DNA of 64,000 nt, taken from contig CP142451.1 of assembly GCA_038049695.1 (NCBI GenBank), positions 44,341,001 to 44,405,000 on the forward strand, in the 5' to 3' direction. Shown piece by piece: positions 24,403 to 36,260 of this stretch. The position numbers and the translations under genes were made by a program. Every line of letters starts with the position of its first letter. Within the stretch, counting starts at the first letter, position 1. The DNA is from Cinnamomum chago (lineage: Eukaryota; Streptophyta; Magnoliopsida; Laurales; Lauraceae). The notes under the pieces are model-generated. The model was not told the DNA's origin. It searched no databases and saw nothing but the letters and a program-made list of their open reading frames with translations.

Positions 24403-25860
24403 GTAGTGATAGACTGGCTTTCTTTTATGTATTTTTATCTATCAACTGTCTGATATTTTGATTACTGACCATGATATTTTGATTTTTGTAATGGTCAAGT
24501 TGTTAGATTGTATGGTCTCAATCCATTTGTTGATGTAATAAATTGATTAATTTCTTTATTCATCAATAAAATCTTGCTTTCCTTTCATAAGATGAATGCT
24601 GTTTTATTACTTAATGCACATGACCAATACATATGACATAATGGTTCATGACATGAACCGGGTCCCATTAGTATATTAGATGTGATATATGTACATGGAT
24701 GAGATCCACATACGGGAGACATGTGACACAAATCTTATACTTAAAAATATCTTCACAACCAGTGATGAGACTGGGCATCTCATCTGATAAGGTTGCAGCA
24801 CTTTGATCACTATGTGATAGTGTGATTTATCTCGATCATCAGAATGAAAGATTCTAGATCATAGTGCTGGTACATTGGATGTATTAGAGTTTCTAGTAGA
24901 GTTTTCTCTTGGAGATCCCACCTATTTTCTTGAGAAAAGAGATCTGAAAAATGGGTCATAGCGTGGAAAGATCAAAAGATTTTGGAGATTCTTATTTAAT
25001 ACGTGAAATATTTTCATCATCAAAGAAAGATACAACTCCTCCATTAGAGCACAACCGAGTTCCTAAGGTATAATCTACTTCCTTGCATATTGTAGATTTT
25101 TATGGATGCTTGTTGGGTGCTGTTCTACCTATTTGCTAGGTTTATTTACGGATCATGATGGCTGAGATTGAGGACATGGATCCTAGATTGGGTTTTATAG
25201 CCTTATGGATAGTTGATCCCTGAGTCAAGTGAGTCAAAAGTTTTGAAAATCTATCCACGAGGCCCACCTATTTCCAACACAAGTAATTAGTGAATACTGT
25301 ACTAAACTTCTATTTTTAAATCAATGAAACTACAGTCTCACTTGTTCATCTCTTATTTTCTTGTAATATTCCTCAATTGATGAATTTTTATGATGCTTTG
25401 AACTATATATTCTCTTAATTAATTTTTTTGTCTTGGTTTCATCCAAACACTGCATAGACAAACCAATATACATGATAACCTGTCCTGCATTACATTTTCA
25501 ATTTCATTTGGTAACAGGTGCTACTAAAAGGTATTTGTTTTCTCATGTATACAGGTTCCTTTGCAATTCGATGACAAAGGGGGAGAGAAGATCCAACAAA
25601 GAGAAGATCAAATAAAGGGGGAGAGAAGATCAGATCTATCTAAGGGGGAGATCTGTTCAAGGACTAAAGAGGGAGAACGCTTGAATGTGAAGAGCAAGGG
25701 GAGAGCTCTAACGAAGAGGGAGAAATCTTGAAAAGAAAAAGTTAAAGCTCACGCTGAATCGGTTGTTCGGACGAAGTTGCATTCAAGAGATTTTAAGAAC
25801 TGAACCGTTCAGAAAAGCCGAAGTCCTAGAAGTGTTGTGATCATCTTAGTTGCCATCAAA
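24403..25860 (+). other. D' 3' noncoding region with repeated purine tracts
   Basis: Excluding LTR-C at 24501-25279, this part is AT-rich, then from about 25470 matches D 36150-36260 (CATGATAACCTGT, AACAGGTGCTACTAAA). From 25575 it holds a run of GGGGGAGA-type purine tracts, ending in the polypurine tract at 25865-25875. No gene is visible. Confidence 0.65.
24501..25279 (+). mobile_element. LTR-C solo LTR with a large internal deletion
   Basis: It runs from TGTTAGATTG (24501) to TTCCAACA (25279), with perfect target duplications CAAGT (24496-24500 and 25280-25284). It is 779 bp against about 1.7 kb for full copies. The sequence jumps near 24890 from the part just after ACATTGGATGTATT to AGAGTTTTCTCTTGGAGATCC, removing about 0.9 kb. 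It is inserted in D'. Confidence 0.93.
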
Positions 25861-25864
25861 TTGC

Positions 25865-25875
25865 AAAGGGGGAGA
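25865..25875 (+). other. polypurine tract of D'
   Basis: AAAGGGGGAGA lies directly before the 3' LTR start TGTTAGG at 25877. It matches the D polypurine tract at 36686-36697. Confidence 0.8.
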
Positions 25876-26229
25876 TTGTTAGGTTTTTTGTATGTTGCTA
25901 ATTTGATGGATACACTATCACTTTCACCGTCAATTGATCACACACTCATGCATCTTAGTTTGGTCTTTGAAATCTGATTTCCTACCTTGCATATGCATTT
26001 GGTTTTCAAATGATTTAATCCTGCATGTTTTAGAACTTAAAATGTACTTTCAAAAATCTAGTTCCTCATGCATGTTTTTGGAAAATCAAGTTAGAAATCT
26101 AGGTTTGTGATTTGCATACATTCCTCATCTTTAGAATCTTGTTGTTATGCACAAATCATACTGGCCCTGAGTTCCAAGTTTCATTTTTTTGAAAATTGAA
26201 AATTTAGCAGGAACTCCTCCCAGGCCAGT

Positions 26230-26385
26230 GTACTCGGTCGACCGAGCCCTGTACCTGGTCGACCAAGCCAACTAGCCGTTGGGAAATACAGCCAGTATAC
26301 CCGGTTGACCGAGCCCTGTCCAGGTTGATGGGGAAACTAACCGTTGGCCAATATAGCTATTGGGCTAGGTCGACCGAGCCAACTA
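26230..26385. repeat. GTCGAC-type cassette in D' LTR
   Basis: CGGTCGACCG occurs at 26235, with further GGTCGACC and GGTTGACC words alternating with AGCCNNTAGCCGTTGG-like phrases, ending about 20 bp before the TATA box. Confidence 0.8.
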
Positions 26386-26738
26386 GCCATTGTACTATTT
26401 TTTTTCTATAAAACTCCATTTCATTTCTCTCTTTCAAAAGGCTTGTTTAGTCAATCTTTGGAACGGTATTGAAGCCTAAGGAAGAGGAATAAGCTGAGAA
26501 AGCTAGAGGGCAAATGGAATTCCAAATGTTTGAGATTTAACGGTATATCTTTACAAGTTAAGGTTGATTTTCATTCTATTTAAAATCCATGCATGTTCAA
26601 ATCTTTGAAACTCCATATAAGCGTGATTTCTAGCTTTAACTGAGTTGTTTTGAAAACACCAAATCACCTAAGCATATTAGAATGTTTTGCAAACACTCAT
26701 GTCTCAATCACATGTGTTTTAGTCTTTAAACTTCATAC

Positions 26739-28462
26739 TGTTGGTGCTGGAAGTAGGTGGGCCTTCCAGACAGGTTTCCAAAACTTTTGACCCACTTGAT
26801 GCAGTGATCAATTGTCTAGAAAGGCAACAAACCCAATCCAGGATGCAATTCCTCAAACTCATAAACCATGTACAACAATATATCCTATCTAGAAGATAGA
26901 AAACAGCACCTAAATAAGCAACCACGAAATCTACAACATACAAGGATGTAGATATACCTTTGGAGCTTTGTAGTGCTCTAATGGAGAAGTTGAGTTCTTT
27001 CTTTGATGATGAACACTTTCACAAACCAAATCAGAATCTCCAACACCTTTTGATCTTCCACGCTATGACTCGTATTAGATCTCTTTTCTCAAGAAGATGG
27101 TGGAATCTTCAAGAGAAAACCTAACTAGTAACTCCAAGGAACTAGAGGAGAAAGAGAAGAGAACTTAGAGAGGAAGAGAACTTGTGCAACACTTGCACAA
27201 AGGGGCTGAAGTTGCTCACACTATGATGCACGACCAAGAGGGGTTTATTCCTCTATATATAGCCCTCCAATCCATCTCTTTTCCTATTTGAAATAGAAGT
27301 TTAACTCCCATTACAAAATAGTAAACTTCTCCCTTGCTAGTTGCCATAGAAGTCCTACTTCCATTAATAATTAGTAGCTTACTATTACCACTATTAGAAG
27401 TCTCACTTCAAATAGAAATAGTAACCTTCCTATTAGAGTTCAAGTAGAATTAGTATCTTTCTAATAATTTGGGCTAGCGTGGGGCCACTAGGGATTCCTT
27501 AGAAAGCTGGCTCCAACTGGGACACGCGACCCCACATCTCATGTGCAATCCGGGCCCACAGTTAATTGCAAATAACTCCACTATATAAATGCAATTGCAC
27601 TCCAGTCTTAGGAATAAATTACAATGAAGACCCTAAACTTCCTCAGTTACCACAAGTAGGCCCCTCTATCATTATCCATGGATCAATTGGAATAAATTTG
27701 TCCCATCCAATCTTAGATCCACATCTTATTATCCTTGAGCCCCAATTAATTATAGTGATCATTTGGTACCGATCCAATTAACTCTTAATCGGAATGGGTG
27801 CGCACTTACCAATGATAAATCCATTAATTGGCACAAGGGGATAATGTAGATAGATTCCATCTTGATCATTGCATGTTCCCACAGTCCTACTACCACGTAC
27901 TCAAGACACCGAGGTGTTGACCTACAGTTGGCCTCACTCATTGGTGACTCAAAGCAAATGAATAGACAGAAACTTGAGTTCATCAATGTCTCAGGATTGA
28001 GAGCCTATTGCTAGGGAATTATGAGAGCAATCCTTAAATCGAGACAGTATTTCATAAGGTCCTTCTCATGGTCCTTCAATACATCCAATGTACTAGCACT
28101 ATGATCCAGAATCTTACATTCTGATGATCGAGACAAATCACACTATCTCATAGTGATCAAAGTGTTGCAACATTGTCAGATGAGATGCCCAATTTCATCA
28201 CTGGTTGTGAAGATATTTTAAGTATAAGATTTGTGACACATATCTCCCGTATGTGGATCTCATCCATATACATATATCACATCTAATATACTAATGGGAC
28301 CTGGTTCATCTCATGAACCATTATGTCATATGTATTGGTTATGTGCAAGTATATAATTAAACACCATTCATCTCATGAAAGGAAAGCATGATTGTATTGG
28401 TAAATAAAGAAATTAATTAATTTATTACATCAACTGATGGATTGAGACCATACAATCTAACA
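26739..28462 (-). mobile_element. LTR-C copy, left member of a tandem pair
   Basis: It runs from TGTTGG (26739) to TCTAACA (28462) and is directly followed by the next LTR-C. It resembles the LTR-C at 17817, for example in the GGGCCTTCCAGACAGGTTT phrase. CATAC (26734-26738) on the left and CATAT (30162-30166) after the second LTR form one imperfect target duplication for the pair. Confidence 0.88.
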
Positions 28463-30161
28463 GTTGGAAATAGGTGGGCCCCATGCATAGGTTTTCAAAA
28501 CTTTTGATCCACTTGACTTAGGGATCAATTATCCATAATGCCATAAACACCATCCAAAAGGCTATAGAACCCAATCTAGGATCCAAGTGCTCAATCTCAG
28601 CCATCATGATCAGTAAATATACTTATCAAAAAGATAGAACAGCAGCCAACAAGCATCCATCAAAATCTACAACATAAAAGGAAGTAGATTATACCTTTGG
28701 AGCTCGGTTGCGCTCTAAAAGGGAAGTTGCATCTTTCTTTGATGATGAAACACTTTCACGTATCAAATAAGAATCGTCAAGACCTTTTGATCTTCCACGC
28801 TATGACCCTCTTATCAGATCACTTTTCTCAAGAAGATAGGTGGGATCTCCAAGAGAAAACCCTACTAGAAACTCCAAGGAACTAGAAAGGGAACTAGAAG
28901 AGGAAGAGGAGAAGAAGAATTGTGCAACAACTTGCACAAAGGAGGGCCGGGCGTGCAATAAAGGTAGTGGACGTCCAAGGGTTTCTTCCCTTATTTATAG
29001 CCCCCAAATCTCTTCTTAATACTCTCTTACTAAATGCATTAGAAGTCACACTTCCACACAAATTAGTAACATACTATTACCACTATTAGAAGTCCCACTT
29101 CAAATAGAAATAATAACTTTCTAATTCCTTCTTTTGAGAGTTCAAGTAAGATTAGAATCTTTCTAATAACTTGGGCTAGCGTGGGGACCACTAGGGATTC
29201 TATAGAAAGCTGGCTCCAACTGGGACACGTGACCCCACATCTCATGTGCAATCCGGGCCCATAGTTAATTGCAAATAATACCACTATATAAATGCAATTG
29301 CACACCAGTCCTAGAAATAAATTACAATGAACACCCTAAACTTCCCAATTACCACAAGTAGGCCCCTCCATCATTATCCATGGATCAATTGGAATAAATC
29401 TGTCTCATCCAATCTTAGATCCACATCTTATTATCCTTGAGCCTCAATTAATCATAGTGATCATCAGTATCATCCAATTAACTCTTAATCGAGATGGGTG
29501 CGCACTTACTAAAGACAAATCCATTAATTGGTACAAGGGGATAATATAGATAGATTTCATCTTGACCATTGGATGTTCCCACAGTTTGACTACCAAGTAC
29601 CCAAGACACCGAGGTGTTGACCTACAGTTGGCCTCACTCATTGATGACTCAAAGCAAATGAATAGATAGAAACTTGAGTTCATCAATATCTCAAGTTGAG
29701 AGCTTATTGCTAGGGAATTATGAGAGCAATCCTTAAAATTGAGACAGTATTTCATAAGGTGCTTCTCATGGTCCTCCAATAAATCCAATGTACCAACACT
29801 ATGATCCAAAATCTTACATTATGATGATCGAGACAAATCACACTATTTCATAGTGTTCAAAGTGCTACAACCTTATCAGATGAGATGCCTGGTCACATCA
29901 CTAGTTGTGAAGATATTTTAAAGTATAAGATTTGTGACACATGTCTCCCGTATGTGGATCTCTTCCATATACATATATCACATCCAATATACTAATGGGA
30001 CCCGGTTCATCTCATGAACCATTATGTCATATGTATTGGTCATGTGCATTAAGTAATAAAACACCATTCATCTCATGAAAGGAAAGCATGATTTTATTGA
30101 TGAATAAAGAAATTAATCAATTTATTACATCAACGGATGATTGAGACCACACAATCTAACA
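28463..30161 (-). mobile_element. LTR-C copy, right member of a tandem pair
   Basis: It starts GTTGGAAAT (28463), with the expected first T missing, and ends TCTAACA at 30161. Its plus-strand left-end phrase (GGGCCCCATGCATAGG) differs from its neighbour's and is closer to 25250 and 51866, so the pair is not from one element. No internal region lies between them. Confidence 0.88.
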
Positions 30162-30473
30162 CATATAACTTGTGTAGTATGTCTTTCCAAGTTGTTTTGA
30201 ATATTTCATGTGATTAGCTCATCACTTCAATCATTTATTTCTGTGCTTAGATTTTCAAATGCATCGAGCATTCATTTAAGAACTTCATTTTAGAAATTGA
30301 TTGAAGGAAACATTCATACACTTTAAGTACACACCTTAGCTACTTGTTTGTGTATGTTTGTATCTTGTTTTAACTTTCATATCAGCCTAATTAAGAGGCA
30401 AATGTATTGAGCTTAAATTGTATCTTTTTTAAGTGTTTGTGTAGACACTACTTTGTGAGATATTATTCTTCTT

Positions 30474-30645
30474 GTAAAGGTTATTGCTTAGCCTAAGAAA
30501 AGCATAGTGTAGAGGCTATTGCTTAGCCTTGGAAAATCATCTTGTAAAGGTTATTGCTTAGCTTAGAAAAGCACATTGATAGGTTGTTGATTAGCCTAGA
30601 AAAACATCATTGTAAAGGCTATTGCTTAGCCTTTTGAAAAGTATA
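30474..30645 (+). repeat. ~36-bp minisatellite in D' LTR
   Basis: Repeats of TAAAGGTTATTGCTTAGCC plus an AGAAAAGCAT tail. The same array is in both D LTRs. Confidence 0.8.
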
Positions 30646-31497
30646 GATAGTGGAAATCCGGTGGGGTGTTGGATCACAAGCCGGTAGTGGATGTAGGCAT
30701 TGAGGCCGAGCCACTATAAATGATTGTGTGATGGTGTATGTTTTGTGGTGATTGTTTCAGTTAGCTTCCGCATTTATTTACTTAATCATCACTTGTGACT
30801 AGTTAATTTTAAAGAAGTTAAAATTTGGCATAATTGGTCACTAATTCGTAGCTCACCTTTGTCGCGACCCCGGAACGGATCCTGGGCCCGCGACGCAGTA
30901 GATGATACTTTCCCACAGGTTCCCGCGGTGAGGATTCCCAAAGACACGCAGAATCTGACTCACACGATCAAGTATGCGGAAGCTGTTAGGGATTTTGTAT
31001 TTGCAATTTGATGGATGCATTAACAATTGAGCATCATTGAATTTTCACACTTGCATTGTTTTAGAAAACCTTGAAATCTGGTTTTATACATGCATTGCTT
31101 TTAAGATTTGTAAAAGTATTGTTTTATGCATGTTTTGTTTCTAAACTTGGATGCATTGATTTTAGAATTCAAACTCTTTTGAAAACCTAATTCTTTGTGC
31201 ATTACTTTTGAGAAATCATATTGAGAATTTAGGTTTGTGCCTTGCATACATTCTTCACTTTCAGAATCATCTTTGTATGCATTTTCATTTGAAAAGAGTT
31301 TTTAGAAATCAAGCTAGCCTATGTTTTAAATCTTCCAAATTGTTTTAAGCTTTTTGTGTTTCATGTTTTTAAACATCTTCATTTGAATTAAAACATGTTT
31401 CCAAGCTTGGTTTAGTGGCCCAAAAATCCCCACAAAGAAACACCTTCTAATTTGCATTTTATGGGATTTTTTGATCCAGGGGGTGGTCCGGCAGTGT

Positions 31498-31636
31498 CGT
31501 CGGTCGACCGGCCCAGAGGTCCGGGTCGACCGGGAACACTGCAGGCCAACTGGGCCCCTGGAGCCCCAACGGTCATTTTTCTGACCGTTGTGTGATCCCG
31601 GTCGACCGAGACCTGTTTGCAGGTCGACCGAGGACT
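31498..31636. repeat. GTCGAC-type cassette in D 5' LTR
   Basis: CGGTCGACCG occurs at 31501. GGGTCGACCGGG, CCGGTCGACCGAG and AGGTCGACCGAG also occur, about 20-160 bp upstream of the TATA box. The 3' LTR copy is at 37210-37350 with three point differences. Confidence 0.88.
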
Positions 31637-32292
31637 AGCCGTTGGACTGTTTTTCATTATAAAGTCCATTCATTTCCAACCTTTTTCAAGGCTTGACACA
31701 TGAACTTTTGAGACCATATTGGAGCCAAAGAAAGGGGAAGAAGTTGGAAAGGCTAGAGGGCTATTTGGAAATCAAATGCTTGAGTTTTAAAAAGGTACAT
31801 CTTACTTATCATTTTGATTTCCATTAAAATTAGAATCAATGCGTGGTTAAATCTTTGTATTTTCTTTTATGCATGATTTCTAGTTTTTAAAGAGTTGTTT
31901 TGCAAACTCATTACCATCTTTGGAATATTAAGAATCGTTTGCAAACTCTCTTGACTAATTCGCATGCTCTTAGATTTTAATATTCATACAACTTGTTTAG
32001 TTCATTTCTTCAAAGTTGTTTGAATCTTTTATGTGATTAGTTTTCTCTTCAATCATCATTTTATAAGATTTGATTTTAAAATGCATCATGCATTCATTTA
32101 AGAGCTTCATTGTAGAAATTGATTGAAGAAAAACATTCATACACTTGTGCACACACTTTAGCTCATTTAGTGTATGTTTGTAATTTGATTTACACTTTCA
32201 TATTAGCCTATTTAAGAGGCAACATCATTGTGCTTAAATTGTATCTCTTAGAGTGATCTTTTGTGAAGACACTTTCTTAGGGAAATCTTCAT

Positions 32293-32490
32293 TTGTAAAG
32301 GTTATTGCTTAGCCTAAGAAAAGCATCTTGTAAAGGTTATTGCTTAGCCTAAGAAAAGCATTTTGTAAAGGTTATTGCTTAGCCTAAGAAAAACATCTTG
32401 TAAAGGTTATTGCTTAGCCTATAAAAGCACATTGAGAGGTTGTTGTTTAGCCTAGAAAAACAACATTGTAAGGGTTATTGCTTAGCCTAG
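32293..32490 (+). repeat. ~36-bp minisatellite in D 5' LTR
   Basis: About six head-to-tail units of TAAAGGTTATTGCTTAGCCTAAG plus AAAAGCATCTTG; the last two are degenerate. It is matched at 38008-38205 in the 3' LTR. Confidence 0.9.
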
Positions 32491-32757
32491 TAAAAAGCAT
32501 AAATAGTGGAAATCCGGTGGGGTGATTGGATCACAAGCCGGTAGTGGACGTAGGCATTGAGGCCGAACCACTATAAACCTTGGTGTTGTGGTGCTTGCTT
32601 TTGTGGTGATTGTTTATATTAGCTTCCGCATATTGTTTGATTTATCATCACTTGTGACTAGTTTATGTTAAGAAATTAAAATTGTTCTAAATTGGTCATA
32701 GTTGTAGCACACCCTATTCACCCCCCCTCTAGGGTTAGGATCCCAAGGACTTTCAAT

Positions 32758-32769
32758 TGGTATCAGAGC
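32758..32769 (+). other. primer-binding site of D
   Basis: TGGTATCAGAGC lies 2 bp after the 5' LTR end, complementary to the 3' end of initiator tRNA-Met. Confidence 0.93.
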
Positions 32770-32855
32770 CAAGTGCTCTATCTTTTAGGATCAAGTGTTT
32801 GGAACTCTTGATTAGGTGTAAAAACCTAGAGTCAAAACCCTAGAGTTGTCCTTGC

Positions 32856-33782
32856 ATGAAAATCATTAGGATGGACTCCACTATGCTAGATCTTGTAGAT
32901 TCTTCTAGACCCCTCCTTCTTCCTTCTATTGGAGATTCAAACCCTCAATCTAATGAATCTCAATGTGACATAAAAGAAGAAAATTTTATTGAAAATGAAG
33001 AAGATATTCAACAAGCCTTTGAGGAATTATATGAATTATCCTTGAAGACTGAAAAGAAAAACAAAAAGTTAAGAGAAGAATCTAAAAGACTAAACAAAGA
33101 ACTAGTCTCTTCTAAAGATGAACTTAGAGAGAAAGAAGAAGTCATTAATTGTTTTGAATCTAAGTTCATGATCTCTTTAAATAACCTATCTAACATTCAA
33201 GATGAACTAAAAGAATTAAAGATGGATTATGATAATGTCAATAAGGAAAATTTAAAACTAAGAGATCAAATAAAAAGGCAAGACAAAGACTTTAGCAATT
33301 TAGAAGGCAAGTTGATTAAAAGTAAGTTAAAAACCAAAGAACTTGGATCTAATGTTGTTAATGAACTAAAACTTGAATTAAAACTTGCCAATGAAGAGCT
33401 AAGCAAATATAAGGAAATTGAAAATGAACTTTCACAAGTCAAAAATGAAAATTCAATCCTTATAACCAAAGTCACTCAACTTGAAGGGTATAAACAAAAG
33501 TATGAGTGCAAGTTTACCCAAAGTGAAGAAAGACTTGAAAAATTATTTAAATTGGGTAAACCTCATGGAGATAGGACGGGTCTTGGATTTAATAGGAATA
33601 TGTCATATGACCCTAAATTCACCAACACTTTTGTGAAAGGTGAGTCCTCTTTCTCTAGCACTCTCTCTCAAATGTTCAAAACAAAATGTCATTATTGTGG
33701 TAAAGTAGGACATTTCAAATTTGAGTGCAAACTAAGAAGAAGCCATGTGTCTAAACCCCTCCTTGAACCCAAAAAGGTATAA
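32856..33782 (+). CDS. D gag-like protein: coiled coil plus CCHC zinc knuckle
   Basis: An open frame of 308 codons begins about 90 bp after the PBS. A second in-frame Met (MDSTMLDLVD) could also be the start. Residues about 45-235 are Lys/Glu-rich with heptad leucines (long coiled coil). Residues 278-291 are CHYCGKVGHFKFEC, an intact CX2CX4HX4C nucleic-acid-binding knuckle of retroviral-type nucleocapsid. The globular copia gag domain expected before the coiled coil is absent. In the same frame, after TAA at 33780 and another near 33849, a basic tail continues (33852-34268). The ORF may be a shortened nucleocapsid that helps package the RNA in trans. That role is inference. Confidence 0.7.
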   Translation: MKIIRMDSTMLDLVDSSRPLLLPSIGDSNPQSNESQCDIKEENFIENEEDIQQAFEELYELSLKTEKKNKKLREESKRLNKELVSSKDELREKEEVINCFESKFMISLNNLSNIQDELKELKMDYDNVNKENLKLRDQIKRQDKDFSNLEGKLIKSKLKTKELGSNVVNELKLELKLANEELSKYKEIENELSQVKNENSILITKVTQLEGYKQKYECKFTQSEERLEKLFKLGKPHGDRTGLGFNRNMSYDPKFTNTFVKGESSFSSTLSQMFKTKCHYCGKVGHFKFECKLRRSHVSKPLLEPKKV

Positions 33783-34268
33783 TCTAAATCTATGAAGGGT
33801 AAGACACTAAAAATCAAAGAAGACTCCAAAAGGACTAAACAAGTTAAATAATTGAAAATGGAGTCTCCTAAGATAGATTCTAAAAAGGTTAAACAAGTCA
33901 AACCAAGTTTAAAAGAATCTATGAACAAAAAGCTTCTCAACCTATCTCCCTTATATAAACCCATGAAAGAACTTTTGAATAAAGTAACAAAGTTAAATTT
34001 AAAATTCAAAAGTCAAGTAAAGGGAGAAAATAAGAAGAAAAGAAAAGTGAATCAATCCCCAAAGAAACAAACTCACCAACATCAAAAGACTAATCACCAA
34101 TCTAAGCTAAATTTAGTCAAATCTAAATATCATGGTGATAAGTTTAAATTGAAAATTTATCAAGTCAAATCTCCTTTAGTTGGTGAGAAGTCCAAAATAG
34201 ACCTCAAAGTTCAACCCTCTCAAGACCTTAGGTGGATTCCTAAAGTTATTTACCTAGCCAAACCTTAG
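33783..34268 (+). pseudogene. D gag C-terminal tail, separated by two stop codons
   Basis: It is in frame with the preceding ORF but behind two TAA codons. It is strongly basic (KKRKVNQSPKKQTHQHQK) and ends near DLRWIPKV, then a stop. It is homologous to 1439-1775 of D'. In autonomous relatives the protease would follow here; none is present. Confidence 0.65.
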
Positions 34269-36160
34269 GGACTTGAACCTTCTTGATCAACCTATTCTTT
34301 TTAAGTTAAATCACTTTGTTGGTCATGTTGCTTTGCATTTTGTTCTTTCTTAGTTACATTTATTAAAATGCATTGTTTCTTTATGATCAATTGATTTTGT
34401 TTTCATGCACCATTCTTGTTACATATCATGGTTTTCAAAATCTTTTGATTATAATTTCATCATGTTTGATTTGCTTTTTGCACACATATGTCTTGCATTG
34501 CATTTCTTTACATGATTAATTGATTGTGATTTTAAAAGCTTTCATAGCTAATTTATTCATGATCAATTGTTGTTGAATCATTTGTGTAGATGTCATAGTA
34601 AGATTATTTGAACAAATGATTTGAATCAATTCAAGTTTTTCCATGGATTTCTAAGTTATACTTTTATATGGAAAATCATTGTTTTGAAAAATCAACTTGT
34701 ATGTGTTTCATTTAAGTTATATCTTTTAAAATACAATGTTGAAAATTGATCTTCAAAATCATTCTCTTTATGCTCATTGTTGGATTTTGTTTATTAAAAA
34801 TGATTTGAAGATTGGTTGAATGGAAATGCTCTTTAACCTCATTAGTTATATTCATCTAAGCATGTTCCATGTTCTCATTTCCTTTTCTTTTGGTTTCATT
34901 ATCTTAGAAATGGAAATGTATGTTGTTTGCATCCTTGCTTATTTGTTTACATTCTTTTTATATGCAAATGACTATTGGTTCCATGTATGGTTGTGATCTT
35001 AGTTACATTTGTAGAAACCATACTAGAACTAAAATCCATCCTCTATGCTTTCTAGTCATATTTTTTTTGGATGGTTATGATGTTGATTCATGGATATTTT
35101 CTTAGTGATGTCATTCTTATATATGTTTCAACTTCATAGTAGTGTTCTTAATCATATGAAACTCTTTGAAACCCATTTCTCATATTTCTATATGTTTGAT
35201 GGTTATCTTAGATGTTGAATTCATATGATTTTGACACTTTGGAAATTGCATGCTTTACCAAGTCATATTCTTTTGCATTGCAATTTACCTTGTTCATCAC
35301 TATGCTCATTAGTCATATCTTTAAAAGTGATGAATATCCATTTATGATGCTTGATGGAATATTGTGTTTGTCACATCCTTGCTCTTTTTCATATTGTCAA
35401 ATTCAATTGGTTTCAATTGGTAAAATTTTCATTGATTTGATTTCTTGTGAATGTGATAGACCATGTGTACATTGGCTTGAACTTGATAGTTATATATTTG
35501 TTCCATGTCACACTCCATTAGCATCATAATGTTCATGTTGCCACCTCTCTTGCTCATATAGGTATATCTCATGACCACCATGTTTATGTGTTCATAATAT
35601 TGGATGGTTATTAGTTGAGGTTGGCTTCATGTTTGAATTTCATTTCACTCATCTTGCACTTTAATAGTCATATTTATTGATTGAATGAAATGATTTTCAA
35701 AACCTTCATAGCATATGCTTTCCATAGTTAGATTATTTGATGCTATGATTAATAAACCCCATTTCATCATGGATAGCTCTAATTTGGATTTTTCCTAATA
35801 GTCATATTTTCAAATCCATTTTAGAGTGATTGTTTTAATTAGTCTTATCCTTAAATCTCAATTGGTATTCTTTATTTTTCCAATTGGTATCCATGATTGC
35901 TTCTCTCATTAGACCTTGCTTTCTTATGGTAATTTGATCATATTGAGCTTTATAGTTAAATGAATCTAATCCTTTCCTTGAAGTTGACCCTCATTTGGTT
36001 AAACCATCTACTTCTTGAACCAAATAGTTATATCTTGTCAAAAGTTTGACAAAAGAAGAGAATGGATTGAGGGGGAGTGTAAACCTTCATAGGAAGTATT
36101 AGTTTTGATCAAATTGACCATTGGCTTGCCTTTGAGCCCTTAGAGATAACTTCCATACAT
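34269..36160 (+). other. T-rich region of D replacing pol
   Basis: About 1.9 kb is strongly T/A-rich, with many short frames on the plus strand and none resembling pol. The word TAGT(C/T)A(T/C)ATT recurs irregularly (for example 34352, 34846, 35001, 35058, 35668, 35803). I recognise no domain. Confidence 0.6.
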
Positions 36161-36260
36161 GATAACCTGTTATGTATTTCATTTTCGATTTCATTTGTTA
36201 ACAGGTGCTACTAAAGGTATTTTCCTTATTTCATGTGTGTAGGTATTTTTGCAATTTAAT

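Larger units (their letters stand above)
30984..32755 (+). repeat. 5' LTR of D
   Basis: It runs from TGTTAGGGATTTTG to AAGGACTTTCA, 1772 bp. TATAAAG lies at 31658-31664, just after the GTCGAC cassette (31498-31636). A ~36-bp minisatellite lies at 32293-32490. A run of seven C near 32721 is eight C in the 3' LTR. Confidence 0.95.

Noticed and set aside
26739-30161. Integration of a two-LTR circle
   Set aside because: The two LTRs belong to visibly different subfamilies, so they are not from one cDNA. Kept only as an unusual tandem junction.
31412-31669. Identical 85-codon minus-strand frames at 31412-31669 and 37126-37383
   Set aside because: They are antisense to the two D LTRs across the GTCGAC cassette. 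Being in both LTRs explains the near-identity.
33852-34268. Independent basic protein gene
   Set aside because: It is in frame with the gag-like ORF upstream and homologous to the D' gag tail, so it is the gag C-terminus behind two stops.
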